From Galaxea fascicularis (lineage: Eukaryota > Cnidaria > Anthozoa > Scleractinia > Euphylliidae), in contig OX419340.1 of the NCBI GenBank assembly GCA_948470475.1, positions 24,295,067 to 24,359,066 on the forward strand: a stretch of 64,000 bases of DNA, given 5' to 3'. Below the pieces are notes generated by a model. It ran no database searches. It was not told the DNA's origin and worked only from the letters and a program-made list of their open reading frames with translations. Of the stretch, positions 44,966 to 56,600 are shown piece after piece. Position numbers and translations under genes: made by a program. Each line of letters starts with the position of its first letter. Position 1 is the stretch's first letter.

Positions 44966-45123
44966 CAATAGGCCATATTCGTATTCTCGGTATTGAACTG
45001 GATCTAGCATGAAGTGGAGGCTCTTGCGAGGGAATACATTTACATATGAAAAGATACCCCCGCAAGAGCCTCCACTTCGTGCTAGATCCAGTTCAATACC
45101 GAGAATACGAATATGGCCTATTG
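44966..45123. mobile_element. Near-perfect foldback element, 63-bp arms
   Basis: The left arm 44966-45028 (CAATAGGCCATATTCGTATT...) and right arm 45061-45123 are reverse complements over 63 bp with one mismatch, around a 32-bp loop. A (TTA)n microsatellite follows at 45126-45160. The arms could form a very stable hairpin in RNA or single-stranded DNA. Element class unknown. Confidence 0.85.
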
Positions 45124-45159
<36 letters not shown>

Positions 45160-45160
45160 T
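45124..45160. repeat. (TTA)n microsatellite
   Basis: About twelve TTA/ATT units follow directly on the right arm of the foldback element and precede the duplicated segment. It may have served as the junction of the duplication. Confidence 0.85.
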
Positions 45161-45169
45161 TATTTTGCT

Positions 45170-46700
45170 TTCTTATAGTTTTATTTATTTCAGTTTATCT
45201 TTGAAAACAGGGTCGATTAACTTAAATCTCTTTGTACAGTTACTCGATAACACGTGGAAGAAACCAAGTTTACAAATGCAAATGTTATAAAAATGTTCAG
45301 AATGTGCAAATTGAAACTGGATTGAAATCGATTTCCTTTACTTGAAATTCTAGCTTCATTTCTGTTTCAAAACTTATTCCCATTCTCTTCTGTTTTGATG
45401 TCAAGCTTGTTACAGCAAAGTATTCTAAGTTGTTGTAGTGCAACAACAGGGGTTTTTGTGACAAGATTGATCTAGCGTGGTGCCATAATTTTATCTATTC
45501 AAAAGTACAAGACGCGAAATATCAAGAGAACTCACGGCATTGAACAAGTTCTGTGACCATTCAAGTCGCCTCAAGTATTACATTAGTAAGGAGAAGCTTC
45601 CGGAGCTTGAAAGCAAGATTGAAGATGTCAATCAAACATTGAATCTCATTAAGGAAGGAATCACATTTGAAAAGCGAAATGAGAATTTCTCGAAAGTTTG
45701 AATTGATTTTTACCAAAACCTAGATCAGACTACGCAGTCTTGGGGTTGACCATTTTGCACTGCGAGGGAAAATGGTGACATGATACGCTATTGGCATTAT
45801 GGAAAGTAAATGAAGTTGTTACGATTTATTTTCAAAACGTCCAGATTTGGCTCTACCTCGGTGTGTACACCTATAAAGCTCACAAATAACGTAAAACAAA
45901 GACAACAATAGGTTCGAAACAACAGCGTTAAGCAAAAAAAAAATAGATCATCACAAAACAAAGAAAACCTCATCAGGTTTTTACAGAGAGGTAACCCCCA
46001 GATTTGGCAATGTTGTGTTTCTAATCGTCAAGAACACTTAATTAGGATGTGTTGTTTAGGAATTATTGCGGGATAAGAATATCCGCAATAGGCGCAAGAG
46101 GCGGGCGTATAACCTTGCTGCAATAATTAGGCCTATTCTGTTTTTCAAGCGGTAAATGGAATATTTTATTTCTTGGTCCATTCTGCTCCTGAAAGGCAGG
46201 ATAAAAGTATGTGATACATTCGGAATGCTCGGAATATGTTCAATCTCGTGAGATAGTTATGGCGGGAACATGCTGTGAGGCCCGGTGGCGCTAGTTCTCA
46301 GGTCACCCTAGCAAAGGACGACTTGATTTTTGGAAATCGTCTTTCGCGTATGAAGTTATTCGTCCATGTAGACCTTTTGTTTTTAGTGCAACTTCGTTTT
46401 AAGTTCTTGTGCGAAAGTAAAAACACGGTTAAAAAAGAATGCGGCAAGTAATATACCATGGAACGAAGTGTCTTGTGGATTTCTTGCAGGCTCAATCTTT
46501 TCTTATAGAAGTAGAAGTCGGCAGTATTAAGTTTGTAAAGTGTCTTTCCATGTTACAACGAAATTTCAAATCGCTGCGTTTCCTGCAGACTAGCGGCAAC
46601 GCTACATGCACCTCTGTTTGCTGTCATGTAAGCTGCATCGCATGCAAGGTTTAATTAGGAATAGACCAGACAGTTGTCATCTATTCGCCATCTATTAACT
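45170..46700 (+). repeat. Segmental duplication, copy 2 (decayed)
   Basis: Matches 4200-5520 with many substitutions and a roughly 200-bp insertion at about 45843-46045. It contains a copy of the final coiled-coil exon at about 45509-45702. The exon is open to its TGA, but one G at the splice acceptor is missing (TTCAAAAGTACAAG against TTCAAAGGTACAAG), and the transmembrane exon is not present upstream. The copy is therefore a gene fragment. Confidence 0.75.
45509..45702 (+). pseudogene. Duplicate of the coiled-coil exon of the membrane protein gene
   Basis: Reads RREISRELTALNKFCDHSSR ... KSKIEDVNQ-like sequence to TTTGA, differing from the copy at 4531-4727 at about a dozen positions. It lacks upstream exons and has a damaged acceptor, so it is unlikely to be expressed as protein. 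Confidence 0.65.
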
Positions 46701-47386
46701 TGGTAGAAGGGATAGCTTTTCTATAACCGCTTCCTTTAAAAATATAGGAACAGCATATATAGTTCTTGTCTTTACAATATATTTTAATACGTAATATCAT
46801 TATAAATGTATGCTATTTAAGCCAGGAGGACTTGTCAGCAAATGATTTGAGTATTTTTTACTGATACAATTTGTCATGAATGTATCATTCTTTTGAAAGC
46901 ATTCTACAATAACATTGTGCTTACAGCAAATTTGCGTCAAACTAATAAGGTTAGGTGTTGGCGTTACTGAATTAGATATTTCCGTTTTTTCATTGCGTTA
47001 CTATTTCTGTCGCGTCATGCCTGTCACATTATGTGTAAGATGATATCGATCCTCGTGATGGAATTATGGCAGAACGTGCCCAAAATTTACCGATAGCACT
47101 TAACTGTCTTCTGTCTCCTTTTCTATTATACCGCTGTTGTTCGCCTAGAGACGGGATAGAGGTATGTTGAGAACTTTAGCATACAAGTTATGGTGCTCTT
47201 TCGGCGTTTCTAATCGCTTTTAAACGTAAATGGTGTCATTTATAGGTAATCGACTGCTGTTGTTTCAATAATCCATTGTTTTATGTTATAATTGACATCT
47301 AGTGAAGTCCGTTGTACACCCCTTTCTTTCAGTTTTTACGTGTTGGATTTCATTAGAGTTGTTGATTTAAACCTAGCCTACAATTG
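46701..47386. other. No gene seen
   Basis: AT-rich sequence between the duplicated segment and the LTR element; no supported exon or repeat boundary. Confidence 0.4.
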
Positions 47387-47391
47387 AAGTT

Positions 47392-47519
47392 TGTATCAAG
47401 ATATATTCAGTGATTTAACAGAGGTTAAACAACAGACTACATTCATTGTGAGCACATGCTCTCAGCTTCTGATAATACAGGAACTCAGTGACGCAATATG
47501 TGTCACGCAACATGTCACG
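47392..47519 (-). repeat. 3' LTR of the Gypsy element
   Basis: 128 bp, matching 51235-51362; its last base reads G where the other LTR has A. It lies at the 3' side of the minus-strand coding region. Confidence 0.85.
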
Positions 47520-47558
47520 GTATGAAATGAGTAAACGAACAAAGGAATTATTGGGCCT

Positions 47559-48020
47559 TTAACAATAACAAAACGAAATATAAACTCTGTGGAACTGTTT
47601 GTAACTGGAAACAAGGCTCAAACACTGAAGCCATGTTCCTAAGTTCCCTTTAGGTTGTTTACACAACGAAGTCCCTAAGGTAGGAAGGGCTAGCGACCAG
47701 TCTTCCTCACCGAGTTCGGATCCTTGCGTTAGGTCCTGTCTGCTCCTTGCAAGGTTCAATACATGGGAGGGCCTTGGGCTCTGATTCCTTTGACAATGTG
47801 ATTTAATTGAGCTCGTCGGGAGGACTAGACATTTGCAGTGGCTCAGCAGGGGTTGTCCCAAGAGGCAGTTTGTTGGCCGTTTGTGTCTGGACCACGTTTT
47901 GGTCTGGTGTTTGTGGTTGACCGTTGAAGGAGGGGGAACGTTGGTCTTCTTTAGATGGGCTCTGTTACGCCGCTGTCTCAACTTCATATGATCTCTCATC
48001 AAGTCGTTCAACAACCACAC
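47559..48020 (-). pseudogene. Gypsy 3' terminal frame downstream of integrase
   Basis: A basic, Ser/Pro-rich frame (MWLLNDLMRDHMKLRQRRNR at its start) follows the integrase with a frame change. It probably represents the integrase C-terminal tail read out of frame. I see no envelope or other domain. Confidence 0.35.
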
Positions 48021-48027
48021 CCTTCTT

Positions 48028-48900
48028 CTATTCTTTTTGCCTCAAAACAAAAGGCTTCATCCTCACAGTATCTCCTTCACTTAATTGAGGTAGGTCGTGG
48101 ACATTGGCGTTGTAGCACCGGGCTTGCCTCTTGACATCTTTCAGCTTCTCCCACTCCTGACTCATGTTCAGGGTTCTTGGTTCCAAGAGAGGACCGGTTG
48201 TGTGTAGGAGTACTCTTGTCCTCCTATTCATGAGCCTCTGAACTGAGCAGCTCCCAACTCCCTGTGATGGTATGTTACGTTCAGCGAGGAGTCCCAAATA
48301 GAAAGCATCACTACCTTTGGCAGTCTTGCGTAGCAGTTTCTTGGCAGACTTCACCACAGCCTCAACTTTACCATTCGCCTTACTGTTGTAAAGGGAAGTG
48401 ACCATATGTTCAATGTCCCTTTCCTTTGTCAGCTTTTGGAATTCTGCAGCTACGAACTGAGGCCTATTATCACTAATAAGTTGACATGGACTTCCATGCC
48501 TTGCGAAGTGAGCCTTAAGCTTGCTGACCACAGTTCTAGAGTCAGTACTGCATGGTTTGTCCAACTCCCAGTAACCAATGTAATAATTCACTGTCACCAA
48601 GTATTCTTTCTGGTCCTGGGTGAAGAGGTCCACAGCAACTTCCCCTAAGGCCTCTGTGGTATATCGTGACTCATGCGAGTCTCTTTGCCATGTCAAACTT
48701 CAAACATTCTGCAGGGTTCGCAGGTTGAGATCCAAAAGACGCTCTCCCTCCCTCTCCTTAAACAACCTTCTACACCAGCATGTGACGCATGTATGCCTTG
48801 CTTTATTTCGGCTCTCAGTCCTTGAGGTACAACAAGGCGCTCCCCCTTAAACACTAGTCCATCATACATGCTAAGCTCATCCCTCATAGGGGGTCAGTTT
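48028..48900 (-). pseudogene. Gypsy integrase
   Basis: The N-terminal zinc-binding part (GIHASHAGVEGCLRRGRESV) and the rve core sit in two frames with a stop near 48693. The DDE carboxylates are visible: GEVAVDLFT (Asp), QLISDNRPQF (Asp; the usual Gly is Arg) and NGKVEAVVKSAKKLLRK (Glu). The C-terminal end LSEGDTVRMKPFVLRQKE is of the usual type. The stop and frame changes make it inactive. Confidence 0.7.
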
Positions 48901-49161
48901 AGGGGAAAGCTTTAATCGATCCTCAGACCATCCTTTCAGTATGGTGTCCATAAGCAGTTGCAGGGTTTCATCCAGTACAGTGGCCCTGACTGGGTAAGTC
49001 TCCTGAGTGGCTCCATGACTTGAGAACGTCTTGGCAAGAATTTAGCGAGGTAGTTAACGGTGCCATTCAGTCTTTCGATGTCTTCTGTCCCACTTTGTTT
49101 GGGTCAGGTTTCAAACCTTGTGCAGTCCGCAGGTGTCCCATGAAATCTATCTGTTGCACCC

Positions 49162-50040
49162 TCAGCACCACTTTGTCCCTGTTGAGCTTGATGGACTTCT
49201 GGCAGCAGCGCTCTTGACTAATAGCATTGAGAGGTTCCTGTCATAATCTTGTGTAGCTTCATCAAGGGTGTCGCCAACACCATAGATCAAGATGTCATCT
49301 GCTACGCAGGCCACACCCACAAGACCCTCTAAGGCTTGGATCAGTCGTTTTTGGAATATTTCCGAGCTTGCAGAAAGCCCAAAGGGAAGGCGTGTCCACC
49401 GATATCTTCCAAAAGGGGTAGAAGAGGTGGTAAGCAGGCTAGACTCTTCTTCCAAAACACAGTGCCAATAGCCATGGCTAAGGTCAACTTTACTGAAGAC
49501 TTTGGCCTTAGCAAGGTGAGGAAGGATGTTATCAAGTACTGGTAATTGGTAGTGCTCCCGCCTTAATGCGAGGTTCAAAGAACGTGGATCTATGCAGATC
49601 CGTAGGCTTCCATCCTTCTTAGTAGCAATTGCCATCTGATTTACCCAATCAGTGGGTTCATCTACCGGAGCAAGAACTCCGACATTAACCAGGCTGTCGA
49701 GTTCTAGTTTCACGGGTTCCTTTAACTCAATCGGCAATCGTTTTGGAGGGCGTAGTATTGGTTCTGCATCAGGCTTCAGAGTCAAACGTACAGACCCAGG
49801 AAAGGTGCCAACGTCCCCATTAAAGATGTCAGGAAAACCATTTAAGATATCTGTGTTATCTACCGCACTACTGACATTCTCAAACAAGTCATAGTTAACT
49901 GTGATGAGATCCATCTTTTCAGCAGCCTTGCGGCTTAGCAGTGGGGTAAGCTCTTCTTCAACAACAACAAAATTCACCATGTACTTCATCAAAGTTTTCG
50001 GGTTTTCAACAAGCAGTTTGCAGGTCCCAAGCACATTCAT
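49162..50040 (-). pseudogene. Gypsy reverse transcriptase, RNase H deleted
   Basis: In frame with the gag-protease part and separated from it by one TGA (50053-50055). RT motifs: WVNQMAIATKKDGSLRICID, YQLPVLDNILPHLAKAKVFS, KVDLSHGYWHCVLEEES (motif A Asp), LPFGLSASSEIFQKRL and VACVADDILIYGVG (VADD catalytic box). The frame degenerates after about 49250. Between there and the integrase only about 300 bp remain, too short for the RT connection and RNase H. Confidence 0.75.
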
Positions 50041-50052
50041 CTTTGCTTTGTT

Positions 50053-51189
50053 TCACATTTCCAGGGAAATATTGGAAGACTGAATGTGGTTGTCACCGAT
50101 GTGGCTCTTGGGAATGATGCATACAGTAGCCCCACAGTCCACTTGCAGAGTGACTGATTTAGAGTTGATCCGCATCTCACAATAAATGGGCTTGTCTTTT
50201 TTCGAGCGAACACCATTGACAACGACATCAAGAGTGTTAACTAGAGCCACGTCAGAATCAAAGTCAGAAAAGTCAGAGTCTTGACTTACCGAGTGCACTT
50301 TCTCCCTCTTCTCGCAAACCTCCGAGCCCCTCCAATGATTCATTTTACCACACACACTACACCGTCTACCCCATGCAGGACACAATTCCTTTTTCATCAC
50401 ATGAGTTTTTGAGCAGAATTCGAACTTACACTTGAGTTTACGTGGTTGGGAGTTACTCTTGTCGAGTAGATGTTCAGGGCGGTCCGTGCGTCTCCCCGTC
50501 ATGTTTTGAGGGCCGTTTGTTTTGCTAATCCAATGAACTTCTTCAAGTTTCCCGCCAATCGCTTGCAGATGAATTGAGGCGCTCTCTGGGGTGCGGCAAA
50601 TATCGATACACTTCTTCAAGTCGAGCTTTCGTTCTCGCAGTAGACGTTTACTGGAGTCTTCGTTTCTGATCCCAAGAACTATGCGGTCTCGTATTAGAGA
50701 GTCGCTCATCACCGGGCACGTGCAGAAAGTACAGGATTCAGTCATGTTTCTGAGAGTGGTCAGGTAAGCATCGAAGGTTTCTCCAGCTTCTTGATTGCGT
50801 TGATTGAATTTGAAACGCTTGTAGGTCTCATTTACGTCACCCATAAAGTATTCGTCAAACTTGGTGATTATCGTGTCGACCTTGTTTGAATCTTCGCTCG
50901 TACTGACCTGAAAGGCGTTAAAAATTTCGAAGGCGCTTTGCCCGATGGTGCAAAGAAAAAGAGCCTTCTGGTATTCTTCTCCTTAAGTTGAAATTTTCGA
51001 AACGACAGCAAAGTTAAGCCAGGTTTGTTTCCATAAATTCCATCTTTTCGCCGAACATTCGGCCAGATTGGGTGGAGGTGGCGATTTCACTTGAGGTAAT
51101 GGCGGTCGATGCATCGCCACTGGGTTAGAAGTCGCTGTGTTCAGAGGAACGGTTGCGGTCGCTCCAGATGAAGATTCCTCGTCGCCCAT
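50053..51189 (-). pseudogene. Gypsy gag and protease
   Basis: One frame from ATG 51189, interrupted by a TAA at 50983-50985. It holds a Pro-rich leader (RPPLPQVKSPPPPNLAEC), a capsid-like helical domain (FNQRNQEAGETFDAYLTTLR) and a Cys-rich knuckle region (CKFEFCSKTH, CSVCGKMNHW). It ends in an aspartic protease (LQVDCGATVCIIP). The protease box is D-C-G rather than the usual D-[ST]-G. Confidence 0.7.
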
Positions 51190-51234
51190 CGAAAAAAACA
51201 GTAAACAGAGTAAAAACCACGACCGCTGCCACCA

Positions 51235-51362
51235 TGTATCAAGATATATTCAATGATTTAGCATAGGTTAAACAACAGAATACTTTCATTGTGAGCACAT
51301 GCTCTCAGCTTCTGATAATACGGGAACTCCGTGACGCAATATGTGTCACGTAACATGTCACA
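51235..51362 (-). repeat. 5' LTR of the Gypsy element
   Basis: 128 bp, followed on the minus strand by TGGTGGCAGCGGTCGTGG directly inside, the position of the tRNA primer site. Which tRNA it fits is not determined. Confidence 0.85.
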
Positions 51363-51367
51363 AAGTT

Positions 51368-53593
51368 GAAGTTCAATTCAGTACGAACCCAGCGCCGTTA
51401 TATTAGGTACGGCATACATTATTTTATTTGTGTTTTCTAGATATCCATACCAGGAAAAATTGCTCGACTCACGTGCAGCGTGGCCTTAATTGTTTTGCGG
51501 CGTTCTTGTTGCCGTTGCCGTCCTCGTTGCTTAAAAGGGAGTTTAAGCAACGACGACGGCGGCGGCAACAAGAACGTCATTAAAAATATAACTTCTCGTT
51601 TTCATACCTTTTTCGTGATTATTCCAATTTATTTAACGTGCAAAATGCTGGCGAGCCGTCCAGGGTCTAAATTATTGTGAACGGTGTAAAAGCAAAGAAG
51701 AAGAAAGAAGATTTTGCGGTAACACGCTCGGGTTCTCGAGAAAACCTAAACTTTGGTTTGATTGGCAAACAAATAGGAACTACAGATAATTTTCTCCAAG
51801 TTTTAGGGATTTCTCTCTCTAAAGCACAGTTGGAGCCTGGGGCAAGATGCGCATGCGCAATAATAATTTATAAATTTTACATGTTCACCTTCGCACGTTT
51901 CACTAATATAGTGGCAAAAAGACCGAAAAACAGTTTTGCAAATACAATCCGTAAGAAGTCTGCAGTTAAGTTAGTTAATTTGTCGTCACGCGTTCTCGTT
52001 CTCTAGAAAAAATAAAATCTGGTCATTCCACGTTGTTGTTTTGAAGAGGACGGGAAAGAAATGTACCAAAATGTAAACGCACGTGCAGAACGATTGTTTT
52101 TGCTCATTAAACATGTTGTTTTGTGGCGTTCTCATTGCCGTTGCCGTCCTTGTTGCTTTAGCTCCCAAGTTGAACCCCAGCGGGAGGGATGGGGGAGGGT
52201 ACTGAACACATGCTTGGGTAGTGAGGTGCGGCCCTGGTGCTCAAACCCTGACCCTGTTCAACACAAAAGTCTCTGATTTCCCTATCCCGTTAGGACAGAA
52301 TTCAGATCTTTTAGACCCTTTTCTGAGGCAACAAATAAACCAAGACAACGTTTTGCGGTTACCAGTCATCTTCTTTGTTGTGTAATCAGCTGTAATTATC
52401 AAAGTTAAGGGAAACCCACCAATAACTGGCGGCTTGTAGTCAGGCTTCTTAAAAAATAAAAAAGCTTATCCTGTTGAAGCCATTACGTCAGGTAGCAATA
52501 CCCTGTTTTAAGACAGAAAGTGATGAAATCGATACACCGTTCAAGACAAAACACCCTAAACTAACCGTGTCGGTCCGCACGTCCCCGTTAAGGCCATAAA
52601 AGGGAGTACCCCCCTTCTCTCCCCCGCCCGCCAGAGTTGAACACTTTATAACATCATTTCAGTGATCTACAGACAACAGAAAGCTGGCGTCGATTTCTTA
52701 ATTGGGCTATGCTTGGCTTTCCTAGAAAACAAAGGAAGTATGCTTGCCTTTAAGATAATTGTGAGGAAAGAAAATAAATGATTGAATAACGTAGCAGTGT
52801 TAAGGCTTACCAGAATCGAAAGCAAGAAGGTGATTTTCTTCGAATTTAGAGCTGAAGAAAAGGAATTAGGCTTGAATATGTACGCCAATAAGCATTTGAA
52901 ATGAGGGAACATTCAGCCAATGGAACAATATGCAGACATTCAAACTCGAGGGAAAACAAATCTACTTCCCGAGGGGTAGACATTAAGTACTTTGTTACAG
53001 CCTCGATAAAAAGCGAGTTTACACAGACACAAGTTTATTTCTTCACAGCCTTACAATGTAGAACTCGAAAAAAAAGAAAACCAAACGTCATTTTTTGTTG
53101 GCTTCTATGTATTTGCATTTCGTAGTTGTATTATTTCCTTTTCAGGTTGGTCAGAACGGACCCTGCGTAAAGTGTCCACGCACGCGTTCAATCCCGTCTA
53201 TTTTATCGCATTCTAGCCGCGTGAAAATTGGGGAGAGGCCACCCTCTCCCCCATCTTCTATTTTTTGCTCTCGCCTGCGTTCGAACGGGAACGTTTGCCA
53301 CGTAGGCTAGACATAAAGGCGTTCTCATTTTACATCGGGCTCTATCTCTGAGCTTCAAATTCATGTGAGCTGTGTTGTGGAAAACATCACGCCACCGGCT
53401 TCACGTGCTGATCACATGCTGTTGTATCCCGCGCGGGACACAACTCCTCAGTCGTTGCCCGCAAGACCACGTGACCTCTAAACAGCCAATGACAGTCACA
53501 GTTACATCTACGAAAACCAGACCTGTACTGAAAACAAAAATGCTTATGAAGTCTTTCTGTGTGTTACCCTGAGGTTCTTCGACGGTAAATACT
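51368..53593. other. No gene seen; one non-autonomous element inside
   Basis: The stretch contains an inverted-repeat element (51537-52165, listed separately). Beyond it I see no exon. The last 450 bp before the ATG at 53630 (GGGACACAACTCCTCAGTCG, GACCACGTGACCTC) should hold the promoter and 5' leader of the second BTB-TLDc gene. Confidence 0.4.
51537..52165. mobile_element. Non-autonomous DNA element with GGGAGTTTAAGCAACGACG ends
   Basis: GGGAGTTTAAGCAACGACGA at 51537 is mirrored at 52165 (TCCTTGTTGCTTTAGCTCCC). Both arms continue with GACGGC(G)GCGGCAAC...GAACG. Immediately to the left, 51488-51535 is the end of a second copy in opposite orientation, so 51488-51580 also forms a hairpin. Confidence 0.65.
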
Positions 53594-53629
53594 TTGACGG
53601 ATAAATACACCAGTGACTACCCCGCAAAC

Positions 53630-56600
53630 ATGTCGATGTCATCACAAAACGCAGAGGACGGAGAACCGGCATCACAGCACGATGCAGCACTTGAGGAGGT
53701 GAACAACCACATCAACGAAGCCTTCGATATTTTAAAGAGTGAAACTTTGAAACTTCGCAAAGAAAGGGATGCGTTTGAAGCACTGGCAAAGAAGCTTGAG
53801 CACGTTCAATTCTCCAAAACGTTGAAGCTTAATGTTGGTGGCCAGTTGTTTTCCACTAGTTTGGAAACAATGAAGAAAGACCCAGGTATCGAAAGATATA
53901 ATTACTTCCTTTTGTTAGCTATAGAGTGTTTTCACGGTCACGTAATAAACATTTAATCAAGAACCATTCATTGAATGAAGTCAAAAAACTAGGATGAAAT
54001 AGGAAATGAATAAAGAAGTCATGTCTCCGAGTTTTAGCTCTGTGCATTATCCCAAACTTCAGATATTCGTCGAAATGTTCCGAACAAATGTACAGAGCCC
54101 AGTATGGATCCGCCATATTGGTGTACCACTGTGGAAGGTGGGAATGGGGTTAACCGACTAGCGACAAAGGGCGAAAAATATTACTGACTACCGACAAAAC
54201 GAGGAAAAAATTACCGACTAGCGAGAGATAAATTCTAACCGACAACCGACATGGTCCGACGTTATAGGGATGTTTGTATTGAAAGAACGGCATTTTGATT
54301 TTATTTCTAGTTCATCGGGGGTACAAGGGGAATATTGAATATCGTACTTGAAAATCTTAGGAATATTGAATATTTACCTGAAAAATGTACGGAATATACG
54401 AAATATTTCTGACCAGTAAAACACACTCAAGCGAGAATATAGGGAATACTCAGCCAGCTTAATAGGTCTATTAAAATAAATTTATTAAAATAATAAGGAA
54501 TATCCTCCGAAATATTATCAAGGAATGGGAATATTCACCCCTGGTGAACAGCGGAATACGGAATATCATCAGGCTTAAGTTGAAATATTCCCCTTGTACC
54601 CCCGAAGCTCAGGGATTGTCCAGATCCTTTGATGGGCTCTATTTCCTCAGACGTAACCACTGTTTAATTCCAAATGTAGTCAATTACAGAATTTCCTGTC
54701 TTCAAATTACTTTAAAGCCCCGGGATCCTCCTTTTCGGGGAGCATCGGGGGCCTCATTTCTAGAACAGCGGCTCGCAATCGTGTCGACGAGACGTCCTGC
54801 TGTTGTATTTTCACTGAACTTCACTGCGTTGTTTGTTTATGCAGTCGGGCCATAAATTAAAGTCATCGTGATTTTTTCCGAAAAGGTGAAGAGGTCGCCA
54901 TCGATCGAACGCCATCGAAGCCGGGCTCCACGGTAAAGCCACGAGAGCCGTTGAATAATAAGCATAGTAAGTGTTTGTGGACATCTTGGGGAAAAGAAAT
55001 ACTTTCGTAGCTAAGAAAACTACATATTCCAAGGGCTCAGAGAGAGCGCGTTTCACTCTTTGTCTAATTTACCCCAGGAAAACAAATGCACATCAAATTC
55101 ACATCTAGAATAAAAGCTTTGGTGATTTTATCGCATACTAGTGCAATCAAATAATAAATTATTACAAGTTTTACACTTCGTTTAGAGTTTTAAGTCTTAA
55201 AACTGCGCAAATTACATAATAAACTGACATTTACCGACAACCGACATGTGGAGCCCCCCCCCCCCCCCCCCCCCCCATTCAGACCCTCACTGTGGGACAC
55301 CAATATGGCGGCCGGAACGAGTGTAAACATCTGGAACTTACTTTGGTTATCTAGGCGACTCGTTATCTGTAATGAGCAGACAATCATTTACATAAAAAAA
55401 AATCATGAGATAAGTCTGTGTTTTTTTAAAAACATTATCGTAGTATGTCACGCAGCGCCGTAACTATGAAATTCAAGGCACGCTGGTCTCTAAACGAAGG
55501 ACGCTATTGAGCTGAAAGGTTGTGAACAGATATAAATTAACACCTTTTATGCCTTATGTGGATAAAAATTTAAGTGGCTCTTTAGTTTTCGATTTTAGAA
55601 TTTGATGACGTCACGTGAAAACGCTCTATACGTGAAGCTGAACAATTTCCGGCTGGTATGTTTCTCGAGTTTGATAGCAATGTCGTTCTTTCCAGGCTCG
55701 ATGTTACACGCCATGTTTTCGGGTAGATTTGATACAAAGCCTGGTGAAGATGGAACTTACTTCATTGACCGCGATGGAACTCACTTCCGGTATATCCTGA
55801 ATTACCTGCGCACGGGGCGCCTCCTTCTCCCAGATGATAAATTAGTGCGTGACGAATTGCTTGAGGAGGCTCAGTTCTACCAAGTTCAAGGAATCATTGA
55901 TGAGCTTACACCATCTCCTTTTGAAGATTCCACCATCTTGTCCGTACTACAGCGCCAAACCCTGAGTAAATGGCTGAAAGGAACATCAAGAAGCAAGTCA
56001 TCCCTCATATACCGTGCATCTCGCAATGGCTGGGCTGCTGGCAATTTTCACGCATGCTGCGACCGAAAGAAGCCGACGGTGATAGTTGTTAGAAGCACAC
56101 ATTCTTATATATTTGGTGGTTATACGGAGCAACAGTGGGATGGTAAGTTATCACTACTGTTTTTATAAGATAGAGTAACTGGATGACTATGTTGGGACCA
56201 AAATGAAATGCTGTCCGCTTCCCTGTCCCAGGTTTATTAAGTAATTATAAGTGTAATACTGTATGACACTGGTAATCGATATAGTAGATAGTAGATATCT
56301 TCGTTTACTTACTTATGTATTTTATTTATTTAATTATTCATTCATGTATTTCCTTTACTTCACTCTAGTACACACAGGCATTGATGTTAACACTAACCGA
56401 CTAGCAATCGCTATTTGCGGGCTAATCTGTTCTGTCTATTGTAATAGGAAAAACATAAGAAATAAAATTAAAATGGACAACAACAACAACTTTATTTATC
56501 TTCAAATACAAAATACAAAAGTTGGGTCAGTTAGTTTGTTTATTTGCCCCGCAAATAGCTGCGAAGCTAGCTAGTCGTGGCGGGGCAAGACAAATGCCGC

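Larger units (their letters stand above)
47387..51367 (-). mobile_element. Ty3/Gypsy LTR retrotransposon with target duplication
   Basis: Direct repeats of 128 bp at 47392-47519 and 51235-51362 run TGTATCAAG...CATGTCAC(A/G). The whole is flanked by AAGTT (47387-47391 and 51363-51367), a five-base target duplication. The coding order on the minus strand is gag, protease, RT, then integrase (RT before integrase, as in Ty3/Gypsy). RNase H is deleted. The LTRs differ at roughly ten sites, so the insertion is not very recent. No envelope gene is seen. Confidence 0.9.

Noticed and set aside
47559..48020. Envelope-like gene of the Gypsy element
   Set aside because: No signal peptide, transmembrane segment or cysteine pattern is present; the frame is better explained as shifted integrase tail.
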